Assembly: GCA_017592665.1 (NCBI GenBank)
Contig: JAGFNW010000005.1
Coordinates: 124,001-188,000, forward strand
DNA: 64,000 bases
Reading direction: 5' to 3'
From: Streptosporangiaceae bacterium NEAU-GS5
GTDB lineage: Bacteria > Actinomycetota > Actinomycetes > Streptosporangiales > Streptosporangiaceae
The notes below the pieces were generated by a model. It saw nothing but the letters and a program-made list of their open reading frames with translations, did no database searches and was not told the DNA's origin. Position 1 is the stretch's first letter; each line of letters starts with the position of its first letter. Positions 16,438-24,423 of this stretch are shown here, in pieces. The translations under genes and the position numbers were made by a program.

Positions 16438-17471
16438 AGACCGCGCTGACCGGCCTCGTCGGCTGCCGCCATCCCATCGTGCAGGCCGGGATGGGCTACG
16501 TCGCGACGGCCGGCCTGGCGGCGGCCGCCTCCGCGGCGGGCGGCCTCGGGATCGTCGGCGCCGCCACCATGTCGGTCGGCGAGATGACCGAGGCCATCCG
16601 GACCGTGCGCGAGCGCACGGACGCCCCCTTCGGCGTCAACATCCGCTCCGACGCCGACGACGCCGCGGATCGGATCGACGTCATCATCAAGGAACAGGTC
16701 CGGGTCGCGTCCTTCGCGCGCGCCCCCGCCAAGGATCTGATCAAGAAGCTGAAGGACGCCGGCGTGGTCGTCATGCCCTCGGTGGGGGCGCGGCGGCACG
16801 CCGAGAAGGTGGCCGCCTGGGGTGTCGACGCGCTGATCGTCCAAGGCGGCGAGGCGGGCGGGCACACCGGCCCGACCTCGACGTCGGTGCTGCTCCCCCA
16901 GGTCGTCGACGTCGTAGACATCCCCGTCGTCGCCGCCGGCGGCTTCTTCGACGGACGCGGCCTGGTCGCCGCCCTGGCCTACGGCGCGGCCGGGATCGCG
17001 ATGGGCACCCGCTTCCTGCTGACCACCGACTCGCCGGTCCCGGACGCGGTGAAGAAGGCCTATCTCGCCGCCGCCGACACGGTCGTGACCACGCGCGTGG
17101 ACGGGGTGCCGCACCGGGTGCTCCGGACGCCGTTCGTGGACGGCCTCGAACACTCCCGGCTCCGCCTGGCCCGCGCCCTGCTCAACAGCGCGCGCTTCAA
17201 GCGGGTGTCGGGGCTGTCGTGGGGCGCGCTGCTGCGCGAGGGCCGCCGGATGCGCCACGGCGGCGAGCTCACCTGGGCTCAGGTGCTGCAGGCGGCCAAC
17301 ACGCCCACCCTGCTCAAGGCGGCGATGGTGGACGGCAGGGCCGACCTCGGCGTGATGGCGTCCGGTCAGGTGGTGGGCGTGCTGGCCGACCTGCCCTCGT
17401 GCGCCGAGCTGATCGATCGGATCATGGCCGAGGCCGAGGCCGTGCTCGCGAAGCTCACAGCGCCCCGATGA
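16434..17471 (+). CDS. ipdC: IpdC, FMN-dependent nitronate monooxygenase-fold reductase/dehydrogenase
   Basis: A protein of 345 residues with the 2-nitropropane dioxygenase/NMO TIM-barrel: CRHPIVQAGMGYVAT, SAAGGLGIVGAATM, VQGGEAGGHTG at the flavin-phosphate site and AAGGFFDGRG. In the mycobacterial pathway IpdC introduces a double bond in HIC-CoA-type intermediates before ring opening. GTG 16434 forms a GTGA overlap with ipdB. Its end overlaps the convergent glycosidase by 17 bases, so the operon ends here. Confidence 0.87.
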   Translation: MKTALTGLVGCRHPIVQAGMGYVATAGLAAAASAAGGLGIVGAATMSVGEMTEAIRTVRERTDAPFGVNIRSDADDAADRIDVIIKEQVRVASFARAPAKDLIKKLKDAGVVVMPSVGARRHAEKVAAWGVDALIVQGGEAGGHTGPTSTSVLLPQVVDVVDIPVVAAGGFFDGRGLVAALAYGAAGIAMGTRFLLTTDSPVPDAVKKAYLAAADTVVTTRVDGVPHRVLRTPFVDGLEHSRLRLARALLNSARFKRVSGLSWGALLREGRRMRHGGELTWAQVLQAANTPTLLKAAMVDGRADLGVMASGQVVGVLADLPSCAELIDRIMAEAEAVLAKLTAPR

Positions 17472-18960
17472 GCAGCTCCGCGGCGGCCTGACCGCACACA
17501 CGTGCGGCGCCGTGCGTGGCGACGTGGACGGCGCCGAGGTCGGTGCGGCCCGGCAGCCCCATCTCGACCACGACGGCGTCCGGGCGGGCCGCCAGCAGCA
17601 CCTCGATGGCCTCCAGCTGCCACGGGTAGCGGTGCGCGTCTCTGACCACGATCACCAACGGCCGGCCGTCGGCTCCGGTGAAGGCCGCGTCCAGCGCGCC
17701 GGGAAGGCCGGCCGCCACGTCGGGTTCCTCCAGCCGGAGCACGGTGGTGCCGGGCAGCAGCTTGGCCAGCGGCTCCCCCACGCCCCACGGCATGCCCTTG
17801 TCGATGGCCAGGTTCATCACCGGGGCCAGTTCGACCACGTGGGCGGGCCCGGTCAGCGGCAGCGCCACGCGGCCGGACGAGTTCACCGTGACGCGCACGG
17901 CCCGGCGCGCGGCCGTGAGGCCGATGCCGCGGTCGCCCGTCCGTGCGGCGGGCGGAGCCGTACAGGAGGTCCAGGCGGCCAGGGCGCGGACCCGCCGGGC
18001 CGCGTCGACGAGCCGTTCTTCGGGGAGCAGGCCGCTGGTCACCGCGTCCACGACGGCCTCGCGGATGTGCTCGACGATGGCCTCGTCGGAGTTCTCGCCG
18101 CCGACGCAGATCGAGTCGGCGCCGGCCGCGATGGCCCGGGCGCTCGCGCCACCGATGCCGTACGGGCCGGACACGGCGGTCATCTCGATGCCGTCGGTGA
18201 CGATCATGCCGTCGAAGCCCAGCTCCTCGCGGAGCAGCCGGGTGAGGATGTGCGGGCTGAGGGTGGCCGGCAGCTCGTCGTCGTACGCGGTGACGAGCAG
18301 GTGGCCCGTCATGATCGAGCGCACGCCCTCGGCGATGGCGGCGCGGAAGGGCCACAGCTCGACTTCGGCCAGCTCTTCGCGGGTCACGCCGACCACGGGC
18401 ACGCCGTGGTGCGAGTCGACCGCGGTGTCCCCGTGGCCGGGGAAGTGCTTGGCGCAGGCGGCCACCCCGGCCGACTGCAGGCCGCGGATCCAGGCGGCCG
18501 TGTGCCGTGCCACGAGCGCCGGGTCGGCGCCGAACGAGCGGAGCCCGATCACCGGGTTGTCAGGGTTGGAGTTGATGTCGGCGGCCGGCGCGAAGTCGAC
18601 GTTGATGCCGGCGGCGGCCAGGTCCTGCGCGACGTCCACGGCCACGGCCTCGGTCAGCGCCAGGTCGTCGACCACGCCCAGCGCGTAGTTGCCGGGGCGG
18701 GAGCTGCCGGTGCGCGCCTCGAGGCGGGTCACGTCGCCCGTCTCCTCGTCGATGCCGATCAGGACGTCGGGGTTCTCGGCGCGGAGGACCGCGGTGAGCG
18801 CGGCCACCTGCGGCGGGGTGTCGACGTTCCGGGAGAACAGGACCACGCCCGCGAGGCCGTCGGCGAGCCGGCGGCGCAGCCAGCCGGGAGCCGTCGTTCC
18901 CACGAAACCGGGGAGGAGGACCGTGTCGGCCAGACGGAGGAGTTCCCGGCTGCGGATCAT
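17455..18960 (-). CDS. Glycoside hydrolase family 3, beta-N-acetylhexosaminidase-like
   Basis: A protein of 501 residues. The GH3 catalytic domain contains KHFPGHGDTAVDSHHGVPV, the His-containing loop of NagZ-type enzymes, and MIVTDGIEMTAVSG with the candidate Asp nucleophile. An additional C-terminal alpha/beta part of about 160 residues follows, as in two-domain actinobacterial NagZ. There is no signal peptide, so a cytoplasmic role in sugar or peptidoglycan-fragment turnover is likely. It interrupts the steroid cluster and has its own palindromic upstream site rather than a KstR2-like one. Confidence 0.85.
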   Translation of the reverse strand: MIRSRELLRLADTVLLPGFVGTTAPGWLRRRLADGLAGVVLFSRNVDTPPQVAALTAVLRAENPDVLIGIDEETGDVTRLEARTGSSRPGNYALGVVDDLALTEAVAVDVAQDLAAAGINVDFAPAADINSNPDNPVIGLRSFGADPALVARHTAAWIRGLQSAGVAACAKHFPGHGDTAVDSHHGVPVVGVTREELAEVELWPFRAAIAEGVRSIMTGHLLVTAYDDELPATLSPHILTRLLREELGFDGMIVTDGIEMTAVSGPYGIGGASARAIAAGADSICVGGENSDEAIVEHIREAVVDAVTSGLLPEERLVDAARRVRALAAWTSCTAPPAARTGDRGIGLTAARRAVRVTVNSSGRVALPLTGPAHVVELAPVMNLAIDKGMPWGVGEPLAKLLPGTTVLRLEEPDVAAGLPGALDAAFTGADGRPLVIVVRDAHRYPWQLEAIEVLLAARPDAVVVEMGLPGRTDLGAVHVATHGAARVCGQAAAELLIGAL

Positions 18961-19010
18961 GCGGAGATCTCCGTACGTACGGCGGCTGGCTGGCGCATGC
19001 CCAGAATCTA

Positions 19011-19027
19011 ATAGGAAAGTTTCCTAT
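19011..19027. promoter_or_regulatory. Perfect palindrome upstream of the GH3 gene
   Basis: ATAGGAAAGTTTCCTAT is a perfect inverted repeat around one central base, 51 bases before the glycosidase start. It is a probable repressor site; the regulator is not encoded nearby and is not named here. Confidence 0.55.
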
Positions 19028-19068
19028 TCGCTAGAGGTTTGACCTCCGGAAATGTTAGGGCCCTCATT

Positions 19069-20415
19069 TCAGACGTCCGTACGTTGGAGATGGCCGTCGG
19101 CGACGCGGAAGCCGGCGACGGTCCGCACGGGGGCCCCGGCCCGGTCCACGAAGTCGACGACGCGGTAGTCGGCCCGGAACTCCTGGGTGTCCACCACGCA
19201 GGACACGTAGCCGCGGTGCCCGTCGAAGAACTTGATGTGCGGATTGAGCGCGAGGATGGCGCTGGCGTCGGTGGTGCCCGGCATGCTCGTCACCGACGTG
19301 CCCACGAACTCGACCCCGCGCTCCAGCTCGCAGGCCCAGTTGTTGTGCACGTCGCCGGTCAGCACGACCAGCCCGTCGGGGGCCGCCGCCAGCACCCGGG
19401 CCCGCGACTCGGGGTAGCCGTCCCAGGCGTCCGTGCTCGGCGGTTCGAGCGGAAACTTGCGCGGCGCGAAGAACACGGCCTGCGCCAGCACCTTCCACCG
19501 GGACGCCGAGCTCTTCAACCGGCCGAGCAGCCAGTGCTCCTGATCGGGGCCGAGCATGTCGTGGCCGTCGCGGTACTGCCGGGTGTCGGCCAGGATGAAG
19601 TCCACCGACTTCCCATACGGCCGCCAGCGGTAGATCTGCAGGTTGTGGCCGGTGGGCCGCTGCCGGAGCGGCATGTGCTCGTAGTAGGCCTTGTAGGCGG
19701 CCGTGCGCCGCTTGAGGAAGACGGCCGGACTGCTGCCGTCGCCCGGGAGCAGGCCGCGGTAGTTGTCGCGCACCTCGTGGTCGTCGGGGATGACCAGCCA
19801 GGGCGCGGCCGCGTGGGCCGCCTGCAGGTCGGCGTCCATCTTGTAGCGGGCGTAGCGGTTGCGGTACGCCCCGAGCGTGGTGCACTCGGCGTTCGACTCC
19901 AGCGGGCGCACCCAGCGGCCGGGCTGCGGGTGCGCCGGCTTGCCGTACTCGTAGATGTAGTCGCCGAGGTGGAAGATCACGTCAGGCCGCTCGGCGGCGA
20001 GGTGCTTGTAGGCAGTGAAAAAGCCGTGCTCATACCGTTGGCACGATACAAATCCGAAGTGCACCGGAGCGGTCGACTGCGGGTCGGGCGCGGTGCGCGT
20101 CCTGCCGACCGCGCTCGTATGGCTGTCCAGCTTGAACCGGTAGAAGTAGTCGGTCGCCGGGCGTAATCCGGCCACCCGCACGTGAACGCTGTGCGCCCAA
20201 TCCGGCTGGGCCGGAGCCGTCCCCGACTGAACGATCTTGGTGAACGCGTCGTCCTCCGCGAGCTGCCAACTGACCGTGAACGTCTGCGTCGGCATGCCGC
20301 CGGGCTTTGACGGATTGAGCGGGTCAGGCGCGAGCCGGGTCCACAGGATGACGCCATCAGGCAGCGGCTCGCCCGATGCCACCCCCAAAGTGAACGGATA
20401 TCCCAGTTTCGCCAT
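19069..20415 (-). CDS. PhoD-like alkaline phosphatase / phosphodiesterase
   Basis: About 448 residues. The PhoD N-terminal Ig-like part (FTLGVASGEPLPDGVILWTRL) is followed by the metallophosphatase domain with HLGDYIYEYGK, IPDDHEVRDNY (the family usually has WDDHE) and LTGDVHNNWACELE. PhoD enzymes are normally exported by Tat; this one starts directly at the Ig-like domain, with no twin-Arg signal visible from ATG 20415 or from a second ATG at 20436. It may be cytoplasmic, or a start may be missed. It lies between the GH3 gene and fadA6 on the same strand. Confidence 0.83.
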   Translation of the reverse strand: MAKLGYPFTLGVASGEPLPDGVILWTRLAPDPLNPSKPGGMPTQTFTVSWQLAEDDAFTKIVQSGTAPAQPDWAHSVHVRVAGLRPATDYFYRFKLDSHTSAVGRTRTAPDPQSTAPVHFGFVSCQRYEHGFFTAYKHLAAERPDVIFHLGDYIYEYGKPAHPQPGRWVRPLESNAECTTLGAYRNRYARYKMDADLQAAHAAAPWLVIPDDHEVRDNYRGLLPGDGSSPAVFLKRRTAAYKAYYEHMPLRQRPTGHNLQIYRWRPYGKSVDFILADTRQYRDGHDMLGPDQEHWLLGRLKSSASRWKVLAQAVFFAPRKFPLEPPSTDAWDGYPESRARVLAAAPDGLVVLTGDVHNNWACELERGVEFVGTSVTSMPGTTDASAILALNPHIKFFDGHRGYVSCVVDTQEFRADYRVVDFVDRAGAPVRTVAGFRVADGHLQRTDV

Positions 20416-20445
20416 ACATCGATCATGCACCCGCAAACCAGTGGA

Positions 20446-21600
20446 TTACAGCCGTTCGATGATGGTCACGTTGGCCTGACCGCCGCCTTCACACATGGTT
20501 TGCAGACCATAACGACCGCGCGTGCGCTCCAACTCGTGCAGGAGCTTGGTCATCAGGACCGCACCTGTGGCCCCCAGCGGATGGCCGAGCGCGATCGCGC
20601 CGCCATTGGGATTGACCAGGTCAGGGTCGGCGCCGGTGGCCCGCAGCCAGGCCAGCACGACCGACGCGAAGGCCTCGTTGATCTCGACGGAATCGAAGTC
20701 CTGGATCTTCATACCGGCCTTGCGCAGCGCGTGGGCCGTGGCCGGAATGGGCGCGTCGAGCATCGTGATCGGATCGGCGGCGCGCGCGGACATGTGGTGG
20801 ATCCGGGCGCGCGGGGTGAGGCCGTGGTCGTTCACCGCCCGTTCAGACGCGATCAGCAGGGCGGCGGCCCCGTCGGAGATCTGGGAGGCGAGCGCCGCGG
20901 TCAGCCGTCCGCCGTCCGACAGCGGCTTGAGCCCGGCCATCTTCTCCAGCGTGGTGTCGCGGCGCGGACCCTCGTCGTGCGCGGCCTCGCCGTACGGGAC
21001 GATCTGGGACGCGAAGCGGCCCCCGTCGACGGCCCGGGCGGCGCGCTGGTGAGAGGCGAAGGCGAAGGCCTCCATCTCCTCGCGCGAGATGTCCCAGCGC
21101 TCGGCGATCATCTCGGCGCCGCGGAACTGCGACACCTCCTGGTCGCCGTAGCGGGCCCGCCAGCCGGTCGAGCCGCTGAACGGAGAGTCGAAGCCGAGCG
21201 CCTGGCCGGCGGTCATGGCGTACGCGATGGGGATCATGCTCATGTTCTGCACGCCGCCGGCCACGACGAGGTCGGCGTTGCCGCTCTGCACGGCCTGCGC
21301 GGCGAAGTGGACGGCCTGCTGCGACGATCCGCACTGCCGGTCGACGGTGACGCCGGGGACCTCCTCGGGCAGCCCGGCCGCCAGCCAGCAGGTGCGCGCG
21401 ATGTCGCCGGCCTGCGGGCCGACCGTGTCCACGCAGCCGAAGACGACGTCCTCGACGGCGGCCGCATCGATGCGCGCGGGTAGCGTGTTGAACAGGGCCG
21501 ACAGGACGTGGGCGCCGAGATCGGCCGGATGCGCGCCGGACAGCCCGCCGCCGCGCCGTCCGACTGGTGTGCGGACCGCCTGAACGATGTACGCTTCCAC
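20446..21600 (-). CDS. fadA6: Acetyl-CoA acyltransferase FadA6
   Basis: A thiolase of 384 residues with all three catalytic signatures: DRQCGSS with nucleophile Cys90, GHPLGATG with the His, and CEGGGQANV with the second Cys. It stands divergent from kstR2, exactly as fadA6 does in M. tuberculosis, where it carries out thiolysis in late HIP degradation. A KstR2-like operator begins 9 bases upstream of the ATG, so the leader must be very short. Confidence 0.9.
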   Translation of the reverse strand: MEAYIVQAVRTPVGRRGGGLSGAHPADLGAHVLSALFNTLPARIDAAAVEDVVFGCVDTVGPQAGDIARTCWLAAGLPEEVPGVTVDRQCGSSQQAVHFAAQAVQSGNADLVVAGGVQNMSMIPIAYAMTAGQALGFDSPFSGSTGWRARYGDQEVSQFRGAEMIAERWDISREEMEAFAFASHQRAARAVDGGRFASQIVPYGEAAHDEGPRRDTTLEKMAGLKPLSDGGRLTAALASQISDGAAALLIASERAVNDHGLTPRARIHHMSARAADPITMLDAPIPATAHALRKAGMKIQDFDSVEINEAFASVVLAWLRATGADPDLVNPNGGAIALGHPLGATGAVLMTKLLHELERTRGRYGLQTMCEGGGQANVTIIERL

Positions 21601-21608
21601 ACAGGCAG

Positions 21609-21624
21609 GGTAGCAAGCGCTTGG
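21609..21624. promoter_or_regulatory. KstR2-like operator 4 (fadA6 / kstR2 divergent promoter)
   Basis: GGTAGCAAGCGCTTGG; with the next base it contains AGCAAGCGCTTGGT, a full fit to AnCAAGnnCTTGnT. Its position between fadA6 and kstR2 suggests autoregulation. Confidence 0.8.
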
Positions 21625-21689
21625 TTACATAGGAAAGCCAGCATGAGCTGGCGCGTTCGCATGAACAAGCCATTGCTCGGAGGCCCATA

Positions 21690-22355
21690 ATGGAGGATGT
21701 GAACCAGCGAAAGTCATCGACCGCGGTCAAGCGGGCGCCCGCCGCCGGACCGGCGTCCGAGCGGCGCGACCACCTCGTCAAGCTCGCCGCGGAGATCTTC
21801 GCGCGGAAGGGCTTCCAGGCGACGACGGTCCGAGAGATCGCTAATGAGGCGGGCATTCTCTCCGGAAGTCTTTATCACCATTTCGACTCCAAAGAGACGA
21901 TCGTCGACGAGGTGTTGCGCACCTTCCTCGAAGATCTCATCGCGCGTTACCGCGCGGCGCTCGAAAGCGACGCCGACCCGCGCACGGTCCTGTCGGAGAT
22001 GGTGCGGATCGGCTTCAGCACGCTCGAGCCGCACCGTGCCGCGATCACCGTGATGCAGAACGACTGGAACTATCTCCGCTCGCTGCCCGGCGACCGCTTC
22101 GACTACCTGGTCAGGGCCGAGGACGAGGTGGAGCGGATGTGGGTCGACCAGATCAAGCGAGGCCAGGCGGCCGGTCAGTTCCGCACCGACGTCGACCCCA
22201 AGCTCACCTATCGGATGATCCGCGACACGATCTGGGTCGCCGTGCGATGGTTCCGTCCGGGCGGCCGGCTCAACACCGGAGGCCTCGCCGAGCACTACAT
22301 CACAGTGCTGTTCGACGGCCTCGCCACCGGAGCGCGGACAAGCCAGAAGTCGTGA
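21690..22355 (+). CDS. kstR2: TetR-family repressor KstR2
   Basis: A protein of 221 residues. After a 20-residue polar tail comes the TetR DNA-binding domain: LAAEIFARKGFQATTVREIA and then GILSGSLYHHFDSKETIVDE. The C-terminal stretch MWVDQIKRGQAAGQFR and RDTIWVAVRWFRPGG resembles M. tuberculosis KstR2 almost motif for motif. KstR2 represses HIP-degradation genes and is released by HIP-CoA. It is divergent from fadA6 and is the natural candidate to bind the eleven 16-bp sites in this window. The alkD-like gene follows after 13 bases. Confidence 0.88.
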   Translation: MEDVNQRKSSTAVKRAPAAGPASERRDHLVKLAAEIFARKGFQATTVREIANEAGILSGSLYHHFDSKETIVDEVLRTFLEDLIARYRAALESDADPRTVLSEMVRIGFSTLEPHRAAITVMQNDWNYLRSLPGDRFDYLVRAEDEVERMWVDQIKRGQAAGQFRTDVDPKLTYRMIRDTIWVAVRWFRPGGRLNTGGLAEHYITVLFDGLATGARTSQKS

Positions 22356-22368
22356 GCCTGGACAAGAC

Positions 22369-23052
22369 GTGACGTTGGAAAAGGCCGTCCGGGAGGCCTT
22401 GAACGAGATCGCCGATCCGGCCAAGGCGCCGGCCATGCAGGCGTACATGAAATCGGCCATGCCCTTCCTCGGCGTGCAGGCGGGGCCGCGGCGGGTGGCG
22501 CTGCGCAAGGTCTTCGGCGACAACCGGATCGAGTCGGCGCCGGAGTGGCGCCGGGCCGTGCTGTCGCTGTGGCGCAACGCCGAATACCGCGAGGAGCGCT
22601 ACGCGGCGATCGAGCTGTCGGGCTTTCGGCTCTACCGCCCCTGGCAGACCCTCTACACGCTGCCCATGTACGAGGAGATGGTGGTCAGCGGGGCCTGGTG
22701 GGATCTGGTCGACGAGATCGCCGTGCACCGCGTCGGCGGCCTGCTGCGGCTGTTCCCCGACAGCATGCGCGGCACCATGCTGGAGTGGGCGAGCGCCCCC
22801 GACCTGTGGAAGCGGAGGACGGCCATCCTCTGCCAGAACGCCTTCCGCGACCGCACCGACACGGGCCTGCTGTACGCGTGCATCGAGCCGAGCCTCGGCG
22901 ACACCGACTTCTTCGCCCGCAAGGCCATCGGCTGGGCGCTGCGCGAATACGCCAAGATCAACCCGCGCGAGGTCCTGCGCTACGTCGAGCACACCGGCAT
23001 CAGCGGCCTGTCCCGGCGTGAGGCGCTCAAGAACGTCCCGCAGCCGGGCTGA
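22369..23052 (+). CDS. DNA alkylation repair protein, AlkD family
   Basis: A protein of 227 residues made of helical HEAT-like repeats, with YMKSAMPFLGVQAGPRR near the start and FFARKAIGWALREYAKINP near the end, both typical of AlkD. AlkD glycosylases remove alkylated purines without base flipping. GTG 22369 lies 13 bases after the kstR2 stop, so it is probably co-transcribed with the regulator; a link to steroid degradation is not obvious. Confidence 0.85.
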   Translation: MTLEKAVREALNEIADPAKAPAMQAYMKSAMPFLGVQAGPRRVALRKVFGDNRIESAPEWRRAVLSLWRNAEYREERYAAIELSGFRLYRPWQTLYTLPMYEEMVVSGAWWDLVDEIAVHRVGGLLRLFPDSMRGTMLEWASAPDLWKRRTAILCQNAFRDRTDTGLLYACIEPSLGDTDFFARKAIGWALREYAKINPREVLRYVEHTGISGLSRREALKNVPQPG

Positions 23053-23126
23053 CCCCGGCGGCGAGCGGTCTCGTCAGCCCGAGAGCATGCCGGAGGCGTT
23101 CCGCAGCGGCTCCAGCCACAGCGACT

Positions 23127-23143
23127 CCCCCGGGCACCGGGGG
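23127..23143 (+). terminator. GC hairpin after the kstR2-alkD unit
   Basis: CCCCCGG-GCA-CCGGGGG forms a 7-bp stem with a 3-base loop 75 bases after the alkD-like gene and before the MFS gene. There is no T run. Confidence 0.4.
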
Positions 23144-23199
23144 CCGATCTCGGCGCATGGGGCACGTGTCGCTCTGCCGCTCCTGGGAAGGGTGACCGC

Positions 23200-24423
23200 G
23201 TGTCCCGTCGCGCGGCGATCGTCTCACTGGCCGGTTCGATCCTGCTGCTCGGGATCGCCGACTCGATGGTCGGCTCCTACCTCGTGCTGTTCGCGGCCGA
23301 CCAGGTGCGTCTCGACCCGCTGAGGGTGGGCGTGGTGGCCTCGGCCACGGCGGTCGGCGGGATCACCGTCAGCTGGCTGCTCGGGCGGTGCTTCGACCGG
23401 CGACCGGCCCGGCTTTACACGGTCGCGGTGACCGTGGCGGGCGCCGCCGGGCTGGTGCTGGCCGGCCGCACCACCTCGTTCCTGGTGCTGCTGCTGCTCG
23501 CGGTCACGTTACTGGGTGGGCTGGCGGCGGCATTCCCGCAGCTGTTCGCGATGGCGCGGCTGATCCTCGGAAACGGGCCCGCCGGGCAGCGATCAGCGCC
23601 TCTGCTGCGTTCGTTCTGGTCCCTGGCCTGGGCGGGCGGCCCGCTGCTCGGCGCCGCGGTGCTGAGCCGGGGCGACTACGCGACGCTGTTCATGACCGCG
23701 GCCGGCGTCCTGCTGCTGGTCGCACTGGTCACGCTCACGGCGCCACCACCGCACCGCGAAGCAGCCGATGGGCCGGTGCGGGACCGGGCCGCCGACGGAC
23801 CTCCGGGCCCCGCGGTGGTTCTGATCACCGTGAGCGTCACGCTCTTCTTCACCGCGATGTACGCCGGGTCGGTGGCCTTGCCGTTGTTCGTCACCCGTGC
23901 CCTGCAGCAGCCGCCGTCCGCCGTGGGAGTGCTGTTCAGCGTCTGCGCGGGCGTCGAGGTCGTGGCCGCCCTCGGCCTGGCCGCGGTGCCGGTCGTCGTC
24001 AGCCAGCGGCTGTTGATCCTCAGCGGGATGGGCGCCTTCGTCGTCTACTTCGGGCTCACCGTATTGGCCCATGGCATGCCGCTGCTGGTCGCGGGCCAGG
24101 TGGCCCGGGGCTACGCGATCGCCGTCGTCGGCGCGGCCGGCATCCGGTTCTTCCAGGACCTGCTGGCCCCGGCCACGGGACGGGCGACCACCCTGTTCGC
24201 CAACGCCTCGACCGGCGGCTCGCTGGTCGCGGGCGTGCTGGCCGGCTCCTCGGTCCAAGCCTTCGGTTACACCACGACCCTCGCCCTGTGCGGGGTCGTC
24301 GCCGCCGTCGCGGCCGCCGCGTTCCTCGCCGGGACCGCAGCGGGAGGTCCGCGGCCGCACGACCCGGCGAGGCGCGGGCCAACCCGGGATCCGGGGGTCA
24401 GCCGAGCGCGGCGCGTTCGATGA
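23200..24423 (+). CDS. MFS transporter, sugar-efflux (SetA-like) type
   Basis: A protein of 407 residues with about 12 hydrophobic segments in two halves separated by a charged loop at about residues 185-205. GRCFDRRPARLY at the loop after the second helix fits the MFS signature G-x3-D-R-x-x-R/K. SetA-type carriers export sugars or drugs. GTG 23200 follows a GGGAAGGG. The 3' end overlaps the convergent glycosyltransferase gene by 26 bases. A link to the glycosyltransferase and kinase/SIS genes is possible but unproved. Confidence 0.8.
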   Translation: MSRRAAIVSLAGSILLLGIADSMVGSYLVLFAADQVRLDPLRVGVVASATAVGGITVSWLLGRCFDRRPARLYTVAVTVAGAAGLVLAGRTTSFLVLLLLAVTLLGGLAAAFPQLFAMARLILGNGPAGQRSAPLLRSFWSLAWAGGPLLGAAVLSRGDYATLFMTAAGVLLLVALVTLTAPPPHREAADGPVRDRAADGPPGPAVVLITVSVTLFFTAMYAGSVALPLFVTRALQQPPSAVGVLFSVCAGVEVVAALGLAAVPVVVSQRLLILSGMGAFVVYFGLTVLAHGMPLLVAGQVARGYAIAVVGAAGIRFFQDLLAPATGRATTLFANASTGGSLVAGVLAGSSVQAFGYTTTLALCGVVAAVAAAAFLAGTAAGGPRPHDPARRGPTRDPGVSRARRVR

